From Imbricaverruca yamaguchii (lineage: Eukaryota; Arthropoda; Thecostraca; Neoverrucidae), in contig JAOTOL010001620.1 in assembly GCA_034440575.1 (NCBI GenBank), positions 2,494,501 to 2,558,500 of the forward strand: a stretch of 64,000 nucleotides of DNA, in the 5' to 3' direction. A program made the translations under genes and the position numbers. Below are positions 22,104 through 32,690 of the stretch, one piece after another. Position 1 is the stretch's first letter. Each line of letters begins with the position of its first letter. A model generated the notes under the pieces. That model was not told the origin of the DNA, did not search any database, and saw only the letters and a program-made list of their open reading frames with translations.

Positions 22104-24020
22104 TAATTATTTATTTCTCATCCAACAGTTGGCAAAAACGACAGACTGCCGGCGCGCTGGCGACTTGCGTGGTCTGCCGGCCTGCGCTCGTTGGCGACTC
22201 TCCATGCGCTCCTCACACGGGGATTTTCTCCGTCCGTGTAGCGAGACAGCCTGTGTCGTCGCAGGCCTGTTTCGAGCCAGGCGGGCTGTGAGAAGCCTTA
22301 TGGCGCTCGGTCGTGATGACGGCGGCGGCGTTTCGTAATGCCAAGAGGCTCCCCGAGTTGCCGACTGGAGTTTTGCCACAGTCGGCATCAGAAGGAGCTC
22401 GGTCGTGGATCGAGACACATGCACCATATAGTGACTGGGTCTTTTCAGAGTGCAGTTCCTGGGAGTTGTTTTCGCTGTACAGAACATGTTCTACACATAT
22501 TTTTGTTTCTGCTTCGAGGGGTACAACCATGTTATACAGGCAACAATGGTAACACGGACCTTGCACAAGGAGTGGGACAGTGGACATTGTCGTTCAGGGA
22601 GTATTCTTTCCATGCAACGCCCATATGAACAATAATAAGTTTCACGATGTTGGGGTGAAAACTACCCCTTCCACCCTGTGGCGCGACCCATACTTACTGG
22701 CGTCTGACTGATGCTTTCCAACTGAGACTTGTCTATCTCCCAGCATGTGCTCTACCACCAACCAAGTGCGACCAACTGGATTTTGTTTCCGATCTCCCAG
22801 CATGTACTCTATCACCAACCAAGTGGGCGCAACATCTTGATATTTTGCGCCCGAGGTGAAAGAACTCTCAATGTGGTGGAACATAGCCTAATTTTACCAT
22901 CCTAATGGTGACTTAGGCTAGGCTATGCTTTCCAACGGATGTTCCTGTGCCTTCCAAGGGATTGCAGGTTCCACTGGAAGTTAAAGGTTATATTTGGTTA
23001 CATTTCATTCGGCTTGCAGCCTTTGCTTCCCTTCAAAAGCAGCTCTACTCCTGAGTGTCAATATGCAATTTGGAAGAGTGATGCCCTATTCCGCACGCAA
23101 GATTTACTTCTCCTTTACTCCGAGTGATGCCTGGGTATCGCCCATCGTTTATCTGACAATGCGGCCTAGCCGATACTGTGCCGCAATTCACGCAGTGGCT
23201 TACCGTTTTATATGCCATTTACCAGAGAGGAGTAAATCAGGTGGAAGACGCGAACGAAGGTGTGACAGAACAGCAGAAGAGGGTGGGGGATGGGAGTGGG
23301 CTGATAGGGAGAAGGACGAGGCTCGATGCGACTCGTCACATGTCACAGTGACACACCGCTGGGCGGAGGGGACGCACGCCTAGCGAAGCGGCTTTATCAC
23401 GCCGCACGGTTGTCCCCCTTATTCTTTCTCCCTTGTTCTTGTAATCTCGGTAGCGGCGGGGCGGACAGCAACACACAGTCCACCATCGCGGCGAGGTGAT
23501 CGGCCGAGATCAGTCAAAACACAAGGTTTATAGAACTATAGGACTATGATACGCATAACGCCACAAAACCGACGAAGTAAGCAGGCTTTTATTTCCGTTT
23601 CAATAGTGGAGTGTACTGAAGATAATTCGCAATGATTGATGCTCATCACTGTCACCGGATAAAAATGTTTGCCGGGAAACTTTACTTTGAGCCACTTTGA
23701 ATTCTAGCCTTGAGTGACTCTAATTGGCTTCACCAACACAAGTTACACAGGGTAGATTCATTCAAGTTTCTCAATACAGGGTTAGATCCATCAGGTTTCA
23801 CATGGTCGCTCATCTATTAATTTTTAGTTCCTTTTTTCGAAGTGGTGCATTTGGCGGAGACATCCGCCGGCCGGTGCACTCGAACATCCTGAAGTCGCCT
23901 TTTTGTCGAAATAGAAATCCGCTTCCGGATTTTCGCCGTCGGCTAAAGCACAACCCGTTCAGCTGGCAGGAGGATGCAGTGGAGCCTTCCCGCAGGGACC
24001 TCTTTCCCAGCCAGATTGGC
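22104..24020. other. Unique sequence, no gene recognised
   Basis: Frames up to about 140 codons at 22107-22590 overlap on both strands without a domain. At 22725-22840 the block CTCCCAGCATGTGCTCTA...CACCAACCAAGTG occurs twice (~65 bp apart). A run of A/G words near 23260-23320 is the only other bias. Confidence 0.4.
22730..22840. repeat. Two-unit direct duplication (~65 bp)
   Basis: Two units share ATCTCCCAGCATGT, CTCTA and CACCAACCAAGTG in the same order, separated by a GGATTTTGTTTCC spacer. Confidence 0.6.
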
Positions 24021-24029
24021 ACCACATTT

Positions 24030-24150
24030 CCATGGGGGGGGGCGTGACCCAGTGTCTCCTGCTCGTATCCGGCTCTGTGTGTGTGTGTGTGAGGGGGCGT
24101 GACCCAGTGCCTCCTGCTCGTATCCGGCTCTGTGTGTGTGGGGGGGGGAG
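24030..24150. repeat. Two-unit ~56-bp duplication ending in GT runs
   Basis: Both units carry CGTGACCCAGTG, CTCCTGCTCGTATCCGGCTC and a (TG)n tail. Differing G-run lengths suggest replication slippage. Confidence 0.75.
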
Positions 24151-24349
24151 GGGCTTGTCCGTTATCGTCTATGACAGTCGAGTACCAACATGGACTGCCG
24201 GCCGGGCTGATATACCCGGCGGGAACCTCCCGCGGTGGGAGTTCACCGTGATGGGAGTTTTCCGCGGCGGCGGTATCCAGCGGCGGTAGAGGATGTGCGC
24301 CGCCAGCGGCCGACCCGGTCCATAGCGCCGCCGGGCAGGGCAGTCAGCA

Positions 24350-24520
24350 GCGGGGGGGGGACTCAGACATCTACCCAGAACTGTGTCATCGTACCGTCAG
24401 ACATAGTGAGACAGCAGCGAGGGGGCGACTCAGACATCTACCCAGAAGTGAGTCATCGTGACGTCAGACATAGTGAGACAGCAGCGAGGGGGCGACTCAG
24501 ACATCTACCCAGAAGCTGAA
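24350..24520. repeat. 67-bp tandem repeat, ~2.4 units
   Basis: Units share GACTCAGACATCTACCCAGA, TCATCGT, CAGACATAGTGAGACAGC and AGCGAGGGGGC. Units two and three are nearly identical. Confidence 0.8.
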
Positions 24521-24532
24521 TCCTGGTGTCGC

Positions 24533-24690
24533 CAAACAAAGATAAAGAGAGATAAAGAAAGAAAGAGAGATGGGGAAGCGATGAGGAAATGAAAATGGTG
24601 AGACAAGGAAAGAAACAGGAGGAGAAAGGGGAGAGGGAGGAAAAGTGAGTGAAGGAGACAAAGACAGAAATAAAAAGAGCGGATAGTTCG
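24533..24690 (+). repeat. Purine-rich tract (~150 bp)
   Basis: Almost entirely A and G on the plus strand (GAAAGAAAGAGAGAT-like words), with few interruptions. Minus-strand frames read as Ser/Leu/Phe-rich peptides and are compositional. The tract has potential for triplex structure. Confidence 0.65.
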
Positions 24691-25224
24691 GGGAGGGGCG
24701 ATGCGCGTTCGATCCCTGTAAATTTCCCTGGAATCGAGAGAGCGCTCAGGATATCGCATCTGCAGATCAGGTGCAGTGACGACAGGGACAAAGGCTAACC
24801 TTGGGCCGTTCGCCTCGCTGAGATATCACGACGGTCGAAGAAGGGGCACCTATGTCTTCCATGTCCGCTTAAAATTCCCAGGCTTATCACTTAATCTTCA
24901 GAGTAAATAAGTCATCTTCCGATTTGTCATATTCGAGATTCCTGAAATTGGCACTCCATGCTTGCCGTATTAGCACAGGCATGGCTGCGTTGTTCACGCA
25001 GGAATAATCCCAGCTATCGGTCGACCTTTCACAGATGACCGCTCTTCCGCTCAAACATGAACGGACATGCATTTCGGCTACCGTCGCGACGCCGCGGGCC
25101 GTTTCGCCGTCGCCATTGTTCCGGCATGCGTCACGGTGCAAGTCCGGCACGTCACGGGCAGGCCGGACGTGCGACCGCCACATTCGACTGCACCGCCCCG
25201 TTCCCGGCCGGTGCGGTCCTCGGG
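24691..25224. other. Unique sequence, GC-rich toward the right
   Basis: No gene recognised. CpG-rich from about 25060. Frames on both strands run on into the neighbouring arrays because those arrays lack stop codons. Confidence 0.4.
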
Positions 25225-25425
25225 GGACGTGGTGCACGTGCAGGACGCGAGCCGCCGCGACACCGCAACGCGTGTCCGGGTATCGCGGCACGTGGTGCAC
25301 GTGGTGCACGTGCAGGACGGACGCGAGCCGCCGCGACACCGCGACGCGTGTCTGGGTATCACGGCACGTGGTGCACGTGGTGCACGTGCAGGACGCGAGC
25401 CGCCGCGACACCGGGAAGCGACGGT
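25225..25425. repeat. ~72-bp tandem repeat with CACGTG motifs, ~3 units
   Basis: Units share GCAGGACGCGAGCCGCCGCG, ACACCGC and GGGTATCGCGGCACGTGG. Each ends in one or two GTGGTGCAC hexamer-like modules, so the palindrome CACGTG (an E-box sequence) recurs many times. Whether any protein binds is unknown. Confidence 0.75.
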
Positions 25426-25496
25426 GACCAGAGAGGTCAGAGACCAAGTGGTGGCTGCAGTTGTCAGGACTGCGCCAACGAGGCAGCCGGAGCCCA

Positions 25497-27345
25497 CGCG
25501 GGCTCGGACGGCTCAGGCAGCGGGCTCGGACGGCTCAGGCAGCGGGCTCGGACGGCTCAGACAGCGGGCTCGGACGGCTCAGACAGCGGGCTCGGACGGC
25601 TCAGACAGCGGGCTCGGACGGCTCAGACAGCGGGCTCGGACGGCTCAGGACAGCGGGCTCGGACGGCTCAGACAGCGGGCTCGGACGGCTCAGACAGCGG
25701 GCTCGGACGGCTCAGACAGCGGGCTCGGACGGCTCAGACAGCGGGCTCGGACGGCTCAGACAGCGGGCTCGGACGGCTCAGACAGCGGGCTCGGACGGCT
25801 CAGACAGCGGGGACGGCTCAGACAGCGGCTCGGACGGCTCAGACAGCGGGCTCGGACGGCTCAGACAGCGGGCTCGGACGGCTCAGACAGCGGGCTCGGA
25901 CGGCTCAGACAGCGGGCTCGGACGGCTCAGACAGCGGGCTCGGACGGCTCAGACAGCGGGCTCGGACGGCTCAGACAGCGGGCTCGGACGGCTCAGACAG
26001 CGGGCTCGGACGGCTCAGACAGCGGGCTCGGACGGCTCAGACAGCGGGCTCGGACGGCTCAGACAGCGGGCTCGGACGGCTCAGACAGCGGGCTCGACGG
26101 CTCAGACAGCGGGCTCGGACGGCTCAGACAGCGGGCTCGGACGGCTCAGGCAGCGGGCTCGGACGGCTCAGACAGCGGGCTCGGACGGCTCAGACAGCGG
26201 GCTCGGACGGCTCAGACAGCGGGCTCGGACGGCTCAGACAGCGGGCTCGGACGGCTCAGACAGCGGGCTCGGACGGCTCAGAGAGGCAGGCGGGCCGGAC
26301 GGCAGACAGCGGGCTCGGACGGACAGCGGGCTCGGACGGCTCAGACAGCGGGCTCGGACGGCTCAGGCAGCGGGCTCGGACGGCCAGACAGCGGGCTCGG
26401 ACGGCTCAGACAGCGGGCTCGGCGGCGGAGGCTCGGACGGGCTCAGACAGCGGGCTCGGACGGCTCAGACAGCGGGCTCGGACGGCTCAGACAGCGGGCT
26501 CGGACGGCTCAGACAGCGGGCTCGGACGGCTCAGGCAGCGGGCTCGGACGGCTCAGACAGCGGGCTCGGACGGCTCAGACAGCGGGCTCGGACGGCTCAG
26601 ACAGCGGGCTCGGACGGCTCAGACAGCGGGCTCGGACGGCTCAGACAGCGGGCTCGGACGGCTCAGACAGCGGGCTCGGACGGCTCAGACAGCGGGCTCG
26701 GACGGCTCAGACAGCGGGCTCGGACGGCTCAGACAGCGGGCTCGGACGGCTCAGACGCGGGCGGGCTCAGGCAGCGGGCTCGGACGGCTCAGACAGCGGG
26801 CTCGGACGGCTCAGACAGCGGGCTCGGACGGCTCAGACAGCGGGCTCGGACGGCTCAGACAGCGGGCTCGGACGGCTCAGACAGCGGGCTCGGACGGCTC
26901 AGACAGCGGGCTCGGACGGCTCAGACAGCGGGCTCGGACGGCTCAGACAGCGGGCTCGGACGGCTCAGACAGCGGGGGCTCGGACGGCTCAGACAGCGGG
27001 CTCGGACGGCTCAGACAGCGGGCTCGGACGGCTCAGACAGCGGGCTCGGACGGCTCAGACAGCGGGCTCGGACGGCTCAGACAGCGGGCTCGGACGGCTC
27101 AGACAGCGGGCTCGGACGGCTCAGACAGCGGGCTCGGACGGCTCAGACAGCGGGCTCGGACGGCTCAGACAGCGGGCTCGGACGGCTCAGACAGCGGGCT
27201 CGGACGGCTCGGACAGCGGGCTCGGACGGCTCAGGCAGCGGGCTCGGACGGCTCAGGCAGCGGGCTCGGACGGCTCCGACAGCGGGCTCGGACGGCTTAG
27301 ACAGCGGGCTCGGACGGCTCAGACAGCGGGCTCGGACGGCACGAC
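25497..27345. repeat. 22-bp satellite (CTCAGACAGCGGGCTCGGAC core), ~84 units
   Basis: Very homogeneous array of a 22-bp unit, with a few irregular units near 25650, 25810, 26090, 26280-26440, 26755 and 26970. Because 22 is not a multiple of three, each plus-strand frame passes through all three phases and reads a 22-residue period (e.g. GLGRLRQRARTAQ, TAGSDGSDS). No phase contains a stop, so all three plus frames are open for 700-770 codons at once. Three overlapping giant frames are the mark of a satellite, not a gene. Confidence 0.92.
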
Positions 27346-28440
27346 GCGCTCATTGGGTCGGCCTGAGGATACCAGACGGTCGTGAAAGTCCGTGTCCCGG
27401 CCACCTTCAAGGCGTGGGGAGAGGACGCGCGCTATTTCCGCCAGTGGAACTCAGAGCCCCCCCCCCCACCGGACTGCTGATCGTGGCTGGAGTAAGCTGG
27501 TGGTGGTGTCGAAGCAAACCGACCGCATGTCGATGCATACATACATGTAGAGCATACACACACTGACAAGAGGGTGGCTCGCTCTGTTCTGGGTTGTGGC
27601 TGGGTTCTTGGATTGAGTTGTGGCTGTTCCATGGAAGACAAATCGGATGCGTCCGGAGTCGGCTTCGACGAATAAGCAATAACACGTGTATTGTATGCCA
27701 CCTTACAGCATCGGGGACGGGATTGCATGTGCGAACTGGTTTCAAACTTGAAATGTTTTGCTGGTACTACCGTTTTTTGTTTTGCTGGTAAATACTATTG
27801 ACGATATTTTCTTTATATAGTTATAGTGACTTGAAGTCCAGATGCGCCACTGTTACAATGAATCGTTTAGTTAAAAAAGTAGACTTGTCTACAAGCAAGA
27901 ACACGTCAGCATTGCTTCTCTACTATTGATGAATGCTAGGCCCTAAATCACTGGTGGACGTGAATCAATTTTATAAAGAAATTAGTACCTTGGAACAGAC
28001 CGTGTGCAGATTTATTCGTGCCGTTGGAGAAGCAATATGTGTGGTCGGTTCACAAACTGACCCACGTCATGAAGCACTCAGACTAGCACATGGATTGGGT
28101 GGTCTGCGCTTGTCTGGTGGCCATGACGAACACGCAAATTCATGCCTGTAGATAGCGACAGTTCGATGGCAGAGCAGAGCAAATTGCACAGACCTAGAAG
28201 AATGTGCACTTGTGACGGCGGTGCTGCTGGTAAATATGGATTCTACAATGCAGACAATACCTATAAGACACACAATAAATATTTGATGATGATGTGCTGT
28301 CAAAAGTTCTAGGCGGCAAACAAGAATATTGCGATGGTGGAATTCCAGCCTTGGAAGCCAGCCTTTGATTGTAAGGCTTTGATTGCATTTGCGATAAAAG
28401 CCTACAGCATTAGGCTCTAGGAAATGCAAGGTGTGAAAAA
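27346..28440. other. Unique sequence, no gene recognised
   Basis: GC-rich until about 27480 with a C run near 27458, then AT-rich. Frames up to about 130 codons show no family similarity. Confidence 0.4.
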
Positions 28441-28449
28441 GTGGTGCCA

Positions 28450-28745
28450 CACTTCAAGCAGTGTCGCTGCGAGCGGGGGTGGTGCGACGCAGCAGAGTGT
28501 CGCCAGAACCACGGCCGGTGCGACACGTCAGGCGGCGTCGCGCCACAGGCGCATACAGTGCGACACCCGAGGAAGTGTCGCCGAAACCCGCAGCCGCTCC
28601 TACAGTGCAGCCGGCGCCGACCGAACAGCACGCGCTGCGACACTGCCGGGCGCCGTGGCCGGAGCGTCGCGTGCTGCGACACTCGGACCGGCGTCGCCGC
28701 GGCCGGCCGTGCTGCGACACTCGCCATGGGCGGCGCTGAGTGGAC
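28450..28745. repeat. GC-rich cluster of TGCGACAC / GTGTCGCC words
   Basis: At least five TGCGACAC and two or more GTGTCGCC words lie in ~290 bp, spaced roughly 35-75 bp apart, in otherwise GC-rich sequence. The spacing is too irregular for a clean tandem repeat. It may be a decayed minisatellite. Confidence 0.5.
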
Positions 28746-28883
28746 GGCAGGTGACACGCGCGCTATTGACCAGACGCGCCGCTCGAGCCGATAGGACGGG
28801 CCCGTTGTCAACACCATTAGCGCCGCTGCACGCCTGGTGGGCGGGGTGAGGTGTGCCGGCGGCCGGCGAGGTCGGCGGCTTCA
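28746..28883. other. GC-rich spacer
   Basis: Short unique GC-rich sequence before the CT tract; nothing recognised. Confidence 0.3.
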
Positions 28884-29285
28884 GCACGTCTCTCTCTCCA
28901 CCCCCTCTCTCTCTCTACCCCCTCTCTCTCTCTCTCCCCCCCCTCTCTCTCTATCTCTCTCTCCCTTCCTCTCTCTCTCTCGTTCTCTCTCTCGTTCTCT
29001 CTCCCTCTCCATCTCTCTCTCGCTCTCTCTCTCTGCTTCTCTCTTCCTCTCTCCCTTCCTCTCTCTCTCTCGTTCTCTCTCTCGTTCTCTCTCTCCCTCT
29101 CCCTCTCTCTCTCGCTCTCTCTCTCTGCCTCTCTCTTTCTCTCTCCCCTCTCTCTTTCTTTATATATATCTCTCTCTTTCTCCCGGTCTCCCCTGCTCGC
29201 TCTCTCTCTCTCTCTCCCTCACTCGCCTGCTCTCTCGTTTTCTCTCTCTCTCACCCTCTCTCCCTCTCTCTCGCTCGCTCGCTTG
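28884..29285 (+). repeat. Polypyrimidine (CT)n-type tract, ~400 bp
   Basis: Almost pure C/T on the plus strand with CTCTCTCT, CCCTCTCT and CGTTCTCT sub-words and one TATATATAT interruption at about 29161. Sub-blocks such as CTCTCGTTCTCTCTCTCG recur about 95 bp apart, indicating higher-order duplication. The Leu/Ser-rich frames here are compositional. Confidence 0.9.
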
Positions 29286-30145
29286 CGACGTCCGGTGAGG
29301 TGACGTTCCGAGGCCGACAGTGTCGGCAGCGGCCAATGTCGCGATATCTCCAGTCCGATTCTTGCCAAAAGATAACGCCGGCTCAGAACACAGAGTAGCG
29401 AACGAAACCGGCCGGTTTCAGCCAGCCATTCGAGCCAATTGATGTGGAACAAAGGTTGGCAACGATCGCCTCATCAAATATATAGCGCAGTCGCAAGTAT
29501 GGTGTCTGGCGCTAATAGCAAGCTCTGGAGGCATGCTTCCAGTATGGCAGCAGCACAGCCCGTGGTGCAAAAATGTCTGAAGGAAAAAAAAAACGAAACT
29601 TCGAACGTGCTGAGCCGCTGAGTGTCATCTATGACGACATGCCGGTTCTCTCAGATCAGGGGGCGTCGAACACACAGCTCTCGGCACTGCTAGGTAGTCA
29701 GGAGGCTGGGGCGTGGCGAACATGCGCACGAGCGCAGCCAGGATTTTCTAAGGGGGACCTGACCCAAAAAATGTTACGAAACGAAGACCGTTTTCAGCGC
29801 ACTTCGCGTGCCGAAAATCCTTCCTTTTGGACGGTGAAAATCTTAAAATGCCTTGCTTGATCTGGTGTCTTTTTAGTTGCACAAGGAGTGGCCTGAGCCC
29901 CCGAGCCCCCTCGGGTGCTCCTCTAGACATGCGCATCATCATCCGCGCGGGGTCCCGACCTCCGCGGGGTCGGCAGCACCGCGCCGGCGGTGATCAGCGC
30001 TGCCCGCCACCGGCCCGAGATCCAACATCCGCCCGTGACGACGGTCAATGAACGCCGCGGGAGGCGTTTGATGTCATTAGCGGTGGCTGTCGGGCCGCGT
30101 GCATCCTCGTGTGCTGCGCCTCTCGGGGGACATCAAAGCAGTGGG
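29286..30145. other. Unique sequence, no gene recognised
   Basis: Mixed composition. A strong hairpin lies at about 29893-29918 (GAGCCCCCGAG / CTCGGGTGCTC with a four-base loop). No coding sequence is supported. Confidence 0.4.
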
Positions 30146-30149
30146 CCAC

Positions 30150-30535
30150 AGCTGACGCGAGGCACGGCTGGAGGAACGGCTGGAGGCACGGTTAGAGGAA
30201 CGGCTGTCGGAGGCACGGTTGTAGGCACAGTCGGAAGAACGGTCTGAGGAACGGTCGGAGGCACGGTTGGAGGCACGATCGGAGGCACGGTTGGAGGCAC
30301 GGTCGGAGGCACGGTTAGAGGAACGGCTGGAGGCACGGTCGGAGGAACGGTCGGAGGCACGGTTAGAGGAACGGCTGGAGGCACGGTCGGAGGAACGGTT
30401 GGAGGCACGGTCGGAGGAACGATCGGAGGCACGGTTGGCGGCACGATCGGAGGAACGGCTGGAGGCACGGTCAGAGGAACGGCTGGAGGCACGGTCGGAG
30501 GCACGGTTGGAGGTACGATCGGAGGCACAGCTGGC
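30150..30535. repeat. 12-bp minisatellite (GGAGGCACGGTT), ~32 units
   Basis: Units alternate between GGAGGCACGGTC, GGAGGAACGGTC and GGAGGCACGATC variants. The period is a multiple of three, giving four-residue translations (VPPT on one minus frame, EARS/EERL on plus). The plus strand is G-rich. Frames of 99-141 codons here are array translations. Confidence 0.9.
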
Positions 30536-30609
30536 GGCCCGCTCCGTCCATCCGGCATGTGAGTGACCCACGCTCAAGTCTGAGCATGGATGCGTTTCTA
30601 CTCCGCGAC

Positions 30610-31300
30610 CTGCTCCTGCCGTGTCTGCCGCTGCTGTGTCTGCTCCTGCTGTGTCTGCTCCTGCTGTGTCTGCTGCTGCTGTGTCTGCTGCTGCTGTGTC
30701 TGCTCCTGCTGTGTCTGCTGCTGCTGTGTCTGCTCCTGCTGTGTCTGCTCCTGCTGTGTCTGCTCCTGCTGTGTCTGCTGCTGCTGTGTCTGCTGCTCTG
30801 TGTCTACTGCTGTTGTGTCTGCCGCTGCTGTGTCTGCTCCTGCCGTGTCTGCTCCTGCTGTGTCTGCTCCTGCTGTGTCTGCTGCTGCTGTGTCTGCTGT
30901 TGCTGTGTCTGCTGCTGCTGTGTCTGCTGCTGCTGTGTCTGCTCCTGCTGTGTCTGCTGCTGCTGTGTCTGCTGCTGCTGTCTGCTCCTGCTGTGTCTGC
31001 TCCTGCTGTGTCTGCTCCTGCTGTGTCTGCTCCTGCTGTGTCTGCTGTTGCTGTGTCTGCTGCTCTGTGTCTACTGCTGTTGTGTCTGCCGCTGCTGTGT
31101 CTGCTCCTGCCGTGTCTGCTCCTGCTGTGTCTGCTCCTGCTGTGTCTGCTCCTGCTGTGTCTGCTGCTGCTGTGTCTGCTGCTGCTGTGTCTGCTGCTGC
31201 TGTGTCTGCTGCTGCTGTGTCTGCTGCTGCTGTGTCTGCTGCTGCTGTGTCTGCTGCTGCTGTGTCTGCTGCTGCTACGTCTCCTACTGCTGTGTCCATT
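30610..31300. repeat. 15-bp minisatellite (CTGCTGCTGTGTCTG), ~46 units, with 267-bp duplication
   Basis: Units are variants of CTGCTCCTGCTGTGT and CTGCTGCTGCTGTGT. A marker block TGCTCTGTGTCTACTGC at 30794 recurs at 31061, so a 267-bp segment was duplicated inside the array. The unit length is a multiple of three and lacks stops, producing Leu/Cys-rich, Val/Ser/Ala-rich and (minus) Thr/Ala/Asp- or Ser/Arg/His-rich frames of 247-439 codons, none of them a real protein. Confidence 0.9.
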
Positions 31301-31327
31301 GACCTGGCCGCCAGACGAGCATACCCA

Positions 31328-31575
31328 CACAGCGCTCCATACACTGCAGTCATACACTGCAGTCATGCACTGCAGCCATACCCTACAGCCATGCAATGCA
31401 GTAATACACTACAGCCATGCAATGCAGCCATACACTGCAGTCATGCACTGCATCCATACACTGCAGCCATGCACTGCAGTCATACACTACAGCTATACAC
31501 TGCAGCCATACAATGCAGTCATGCACTGCTGTCATACACAGCAGCCATGCACTGCAGCCATGCACTGCAGTCAGC
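31328..31575. repeat. 13-bp minisatellite (CACTGCAGTCATA), ~19 units
   Basis: Variants CACTGCAGCCATG, CACTGCAGTCATA and CACTACAGCCATG follow directly after the 15-bp array. The period of 13 makes all three phases appear in each frame. Confidence 0.85.
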
Positions 31576-32090
31576 AACGCTCCAATTACGAGTACGATGT
31601 TCTTGTGTGTATTTTTTATTCAGTGGCATCCATTCGCGGGGGCGTGTGAATTGTCGCAAAGGTGGCTAAAAAATCGGTGCACTCTTTGGGTGTGTGTGTT
31701 AGGGGTACATGCTCCGCCTCAATTTCTTCCGATCATAACTGTCAACCCCATGCTTCTAACTTGAATCAATTTGCCAACAATCGGCTTGCCTTTCCCTTAT
31801 ACTTCATTTTTCGAACAATTCAATATTACTTCAATTCCCCGATACTAAAATTTTAAGTCGGTCCTGTTCTCATGGGCAACGGAATTTTGGAGCCGCTCCT
31901 TTCCAAACAGTGGTAAGTAGTCCAACTAATCATGTTGAGGTTATATAAAGCCCTGCGGAGCTTCCTCGCGGCACCATGTCCACGGCCATCGCATTGATGT
32001 CATCGCCTGTCTCTGTAAGCCACCGGGGCAGTTCCCTATTCCGAGTAAATTACTGAGTGCCTAGGACATTGGGAGAGGACCTGCCATGTA
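31576..32090. other. Unique sequence, no gene recognised
   Basis: AT-richer sequence; only frames shorter than about 65 codons beyond the array edge. No repeat noticed. Confidence 0.4.
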
Positions 32091-32095
32091 TAATA

Positions 32096-32380
32096 GGCGT
32101 CACTAATAGCTTGGCATTCGAGCTGGACGTCCTGGCACCTGAATATCCTGCATAGGTGTGCTGTTTCCCACCACACCTAAGCGCCAGTGGCGTCACAAAT
32201 AGCTTGGCAGTCAGACCGAGCGCCCTGACACTTCAATATCCTAGATAGGTATACTGATCCTCGATAGGCATGCTGATCCGGGATAGATATACTATTTCCC
32301 ACCACACCTATCCCTCTGCAGGATATTCAGGAGCCAGGACGCCCAGTCTGACTGCCAAGCTATTTGTGACACCAATAGTG
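32096..32380. mobile_element. Inverted-repeat (MITE/foldback-like) element with three related arms
   Basis: Three arms share GTCAC(A/T)AATAGCTTGGCA...: two in plus orientation starting at about 32099 and 32192, and one inverted at about 32320-32370. The arms run on through AATATCCT, and the inner parts share TTTCCCACCACACCTA. The second arm begins CAGTGGCGTCAC, which resembles hAT-type ends, but no matching 8-bp target duplication is visible. Non-coding; folds into a long hairpin. Confidence 0.6.
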
Positions 32381-32510
32381 CGTGCATTCCTCGACATTCA
32401 GAAGAGTAGCGCGACAAGTGCGCAGGACATCGCAGCGCAGCTGGCGGATCCCTGGAAACCTGCTCCGCGTGCGCGAGAAACGTCACACTCGTGAGCACAT
32501 GGCGCGTAGT
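32381..32510. other. Unique spacer
   Basis: Short unique sequence between the inverted-repeat element and SINE family 2 copy 2. Confidence 0.3.
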
Positions 32511-32514
32511 GTGT

Positions 32515-32690
32515 GGCGGTGGCGCATACGCTGCGGGCAAGGTGGCTCTCTCCCAACCGAAATGTCGTGGGTTCGAGCCCCTCGCCTGTCGCTACTCTTC
32601 GCCCACGACCAACCGGCGTGAGAGATTGGCGACGCTACATGTCTCAACGGTGGGCGCGTTGTAAAATCAATAGCCACCGCCAGATGGTAT
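32515..32690 (+). mobile_element. SINE family 2, copy 2 (tRNA-derived)
   Basis: A box TGGCGCATACG at 32520-32530 and B box GGTTCGAGCCC at 32570-32580 precede the same body as copy 1 (CTGTCGCTACTCTTC, GAGAGATTGGCGACGCTACA, then GTAAAATCAATA). The heads of the two copies differ more than the bodies. No complete cloverleaf was found. Confidence 0.65.

Noticed and set aside
25057..27566. Three overlapping plus-strand frames of 701-772 codons as a Ser/Gly/Arg-rich protein
   Set aside because: Same arithmetic effect in the 22-bp satellite. Protein-coding sequence would not be open equally in all three frames.
30559..31669. Leu/Cys-rich, Val/Ser/Ala-rich and Arg/His/Ser-rich frames as membrane or structural proteins
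   Set aside because: These are alternate-frame readings of one 15-bp repeat and its 12- and 13-bp neighbours; apparent hydrophobic segments are just CTG/CTC runs.
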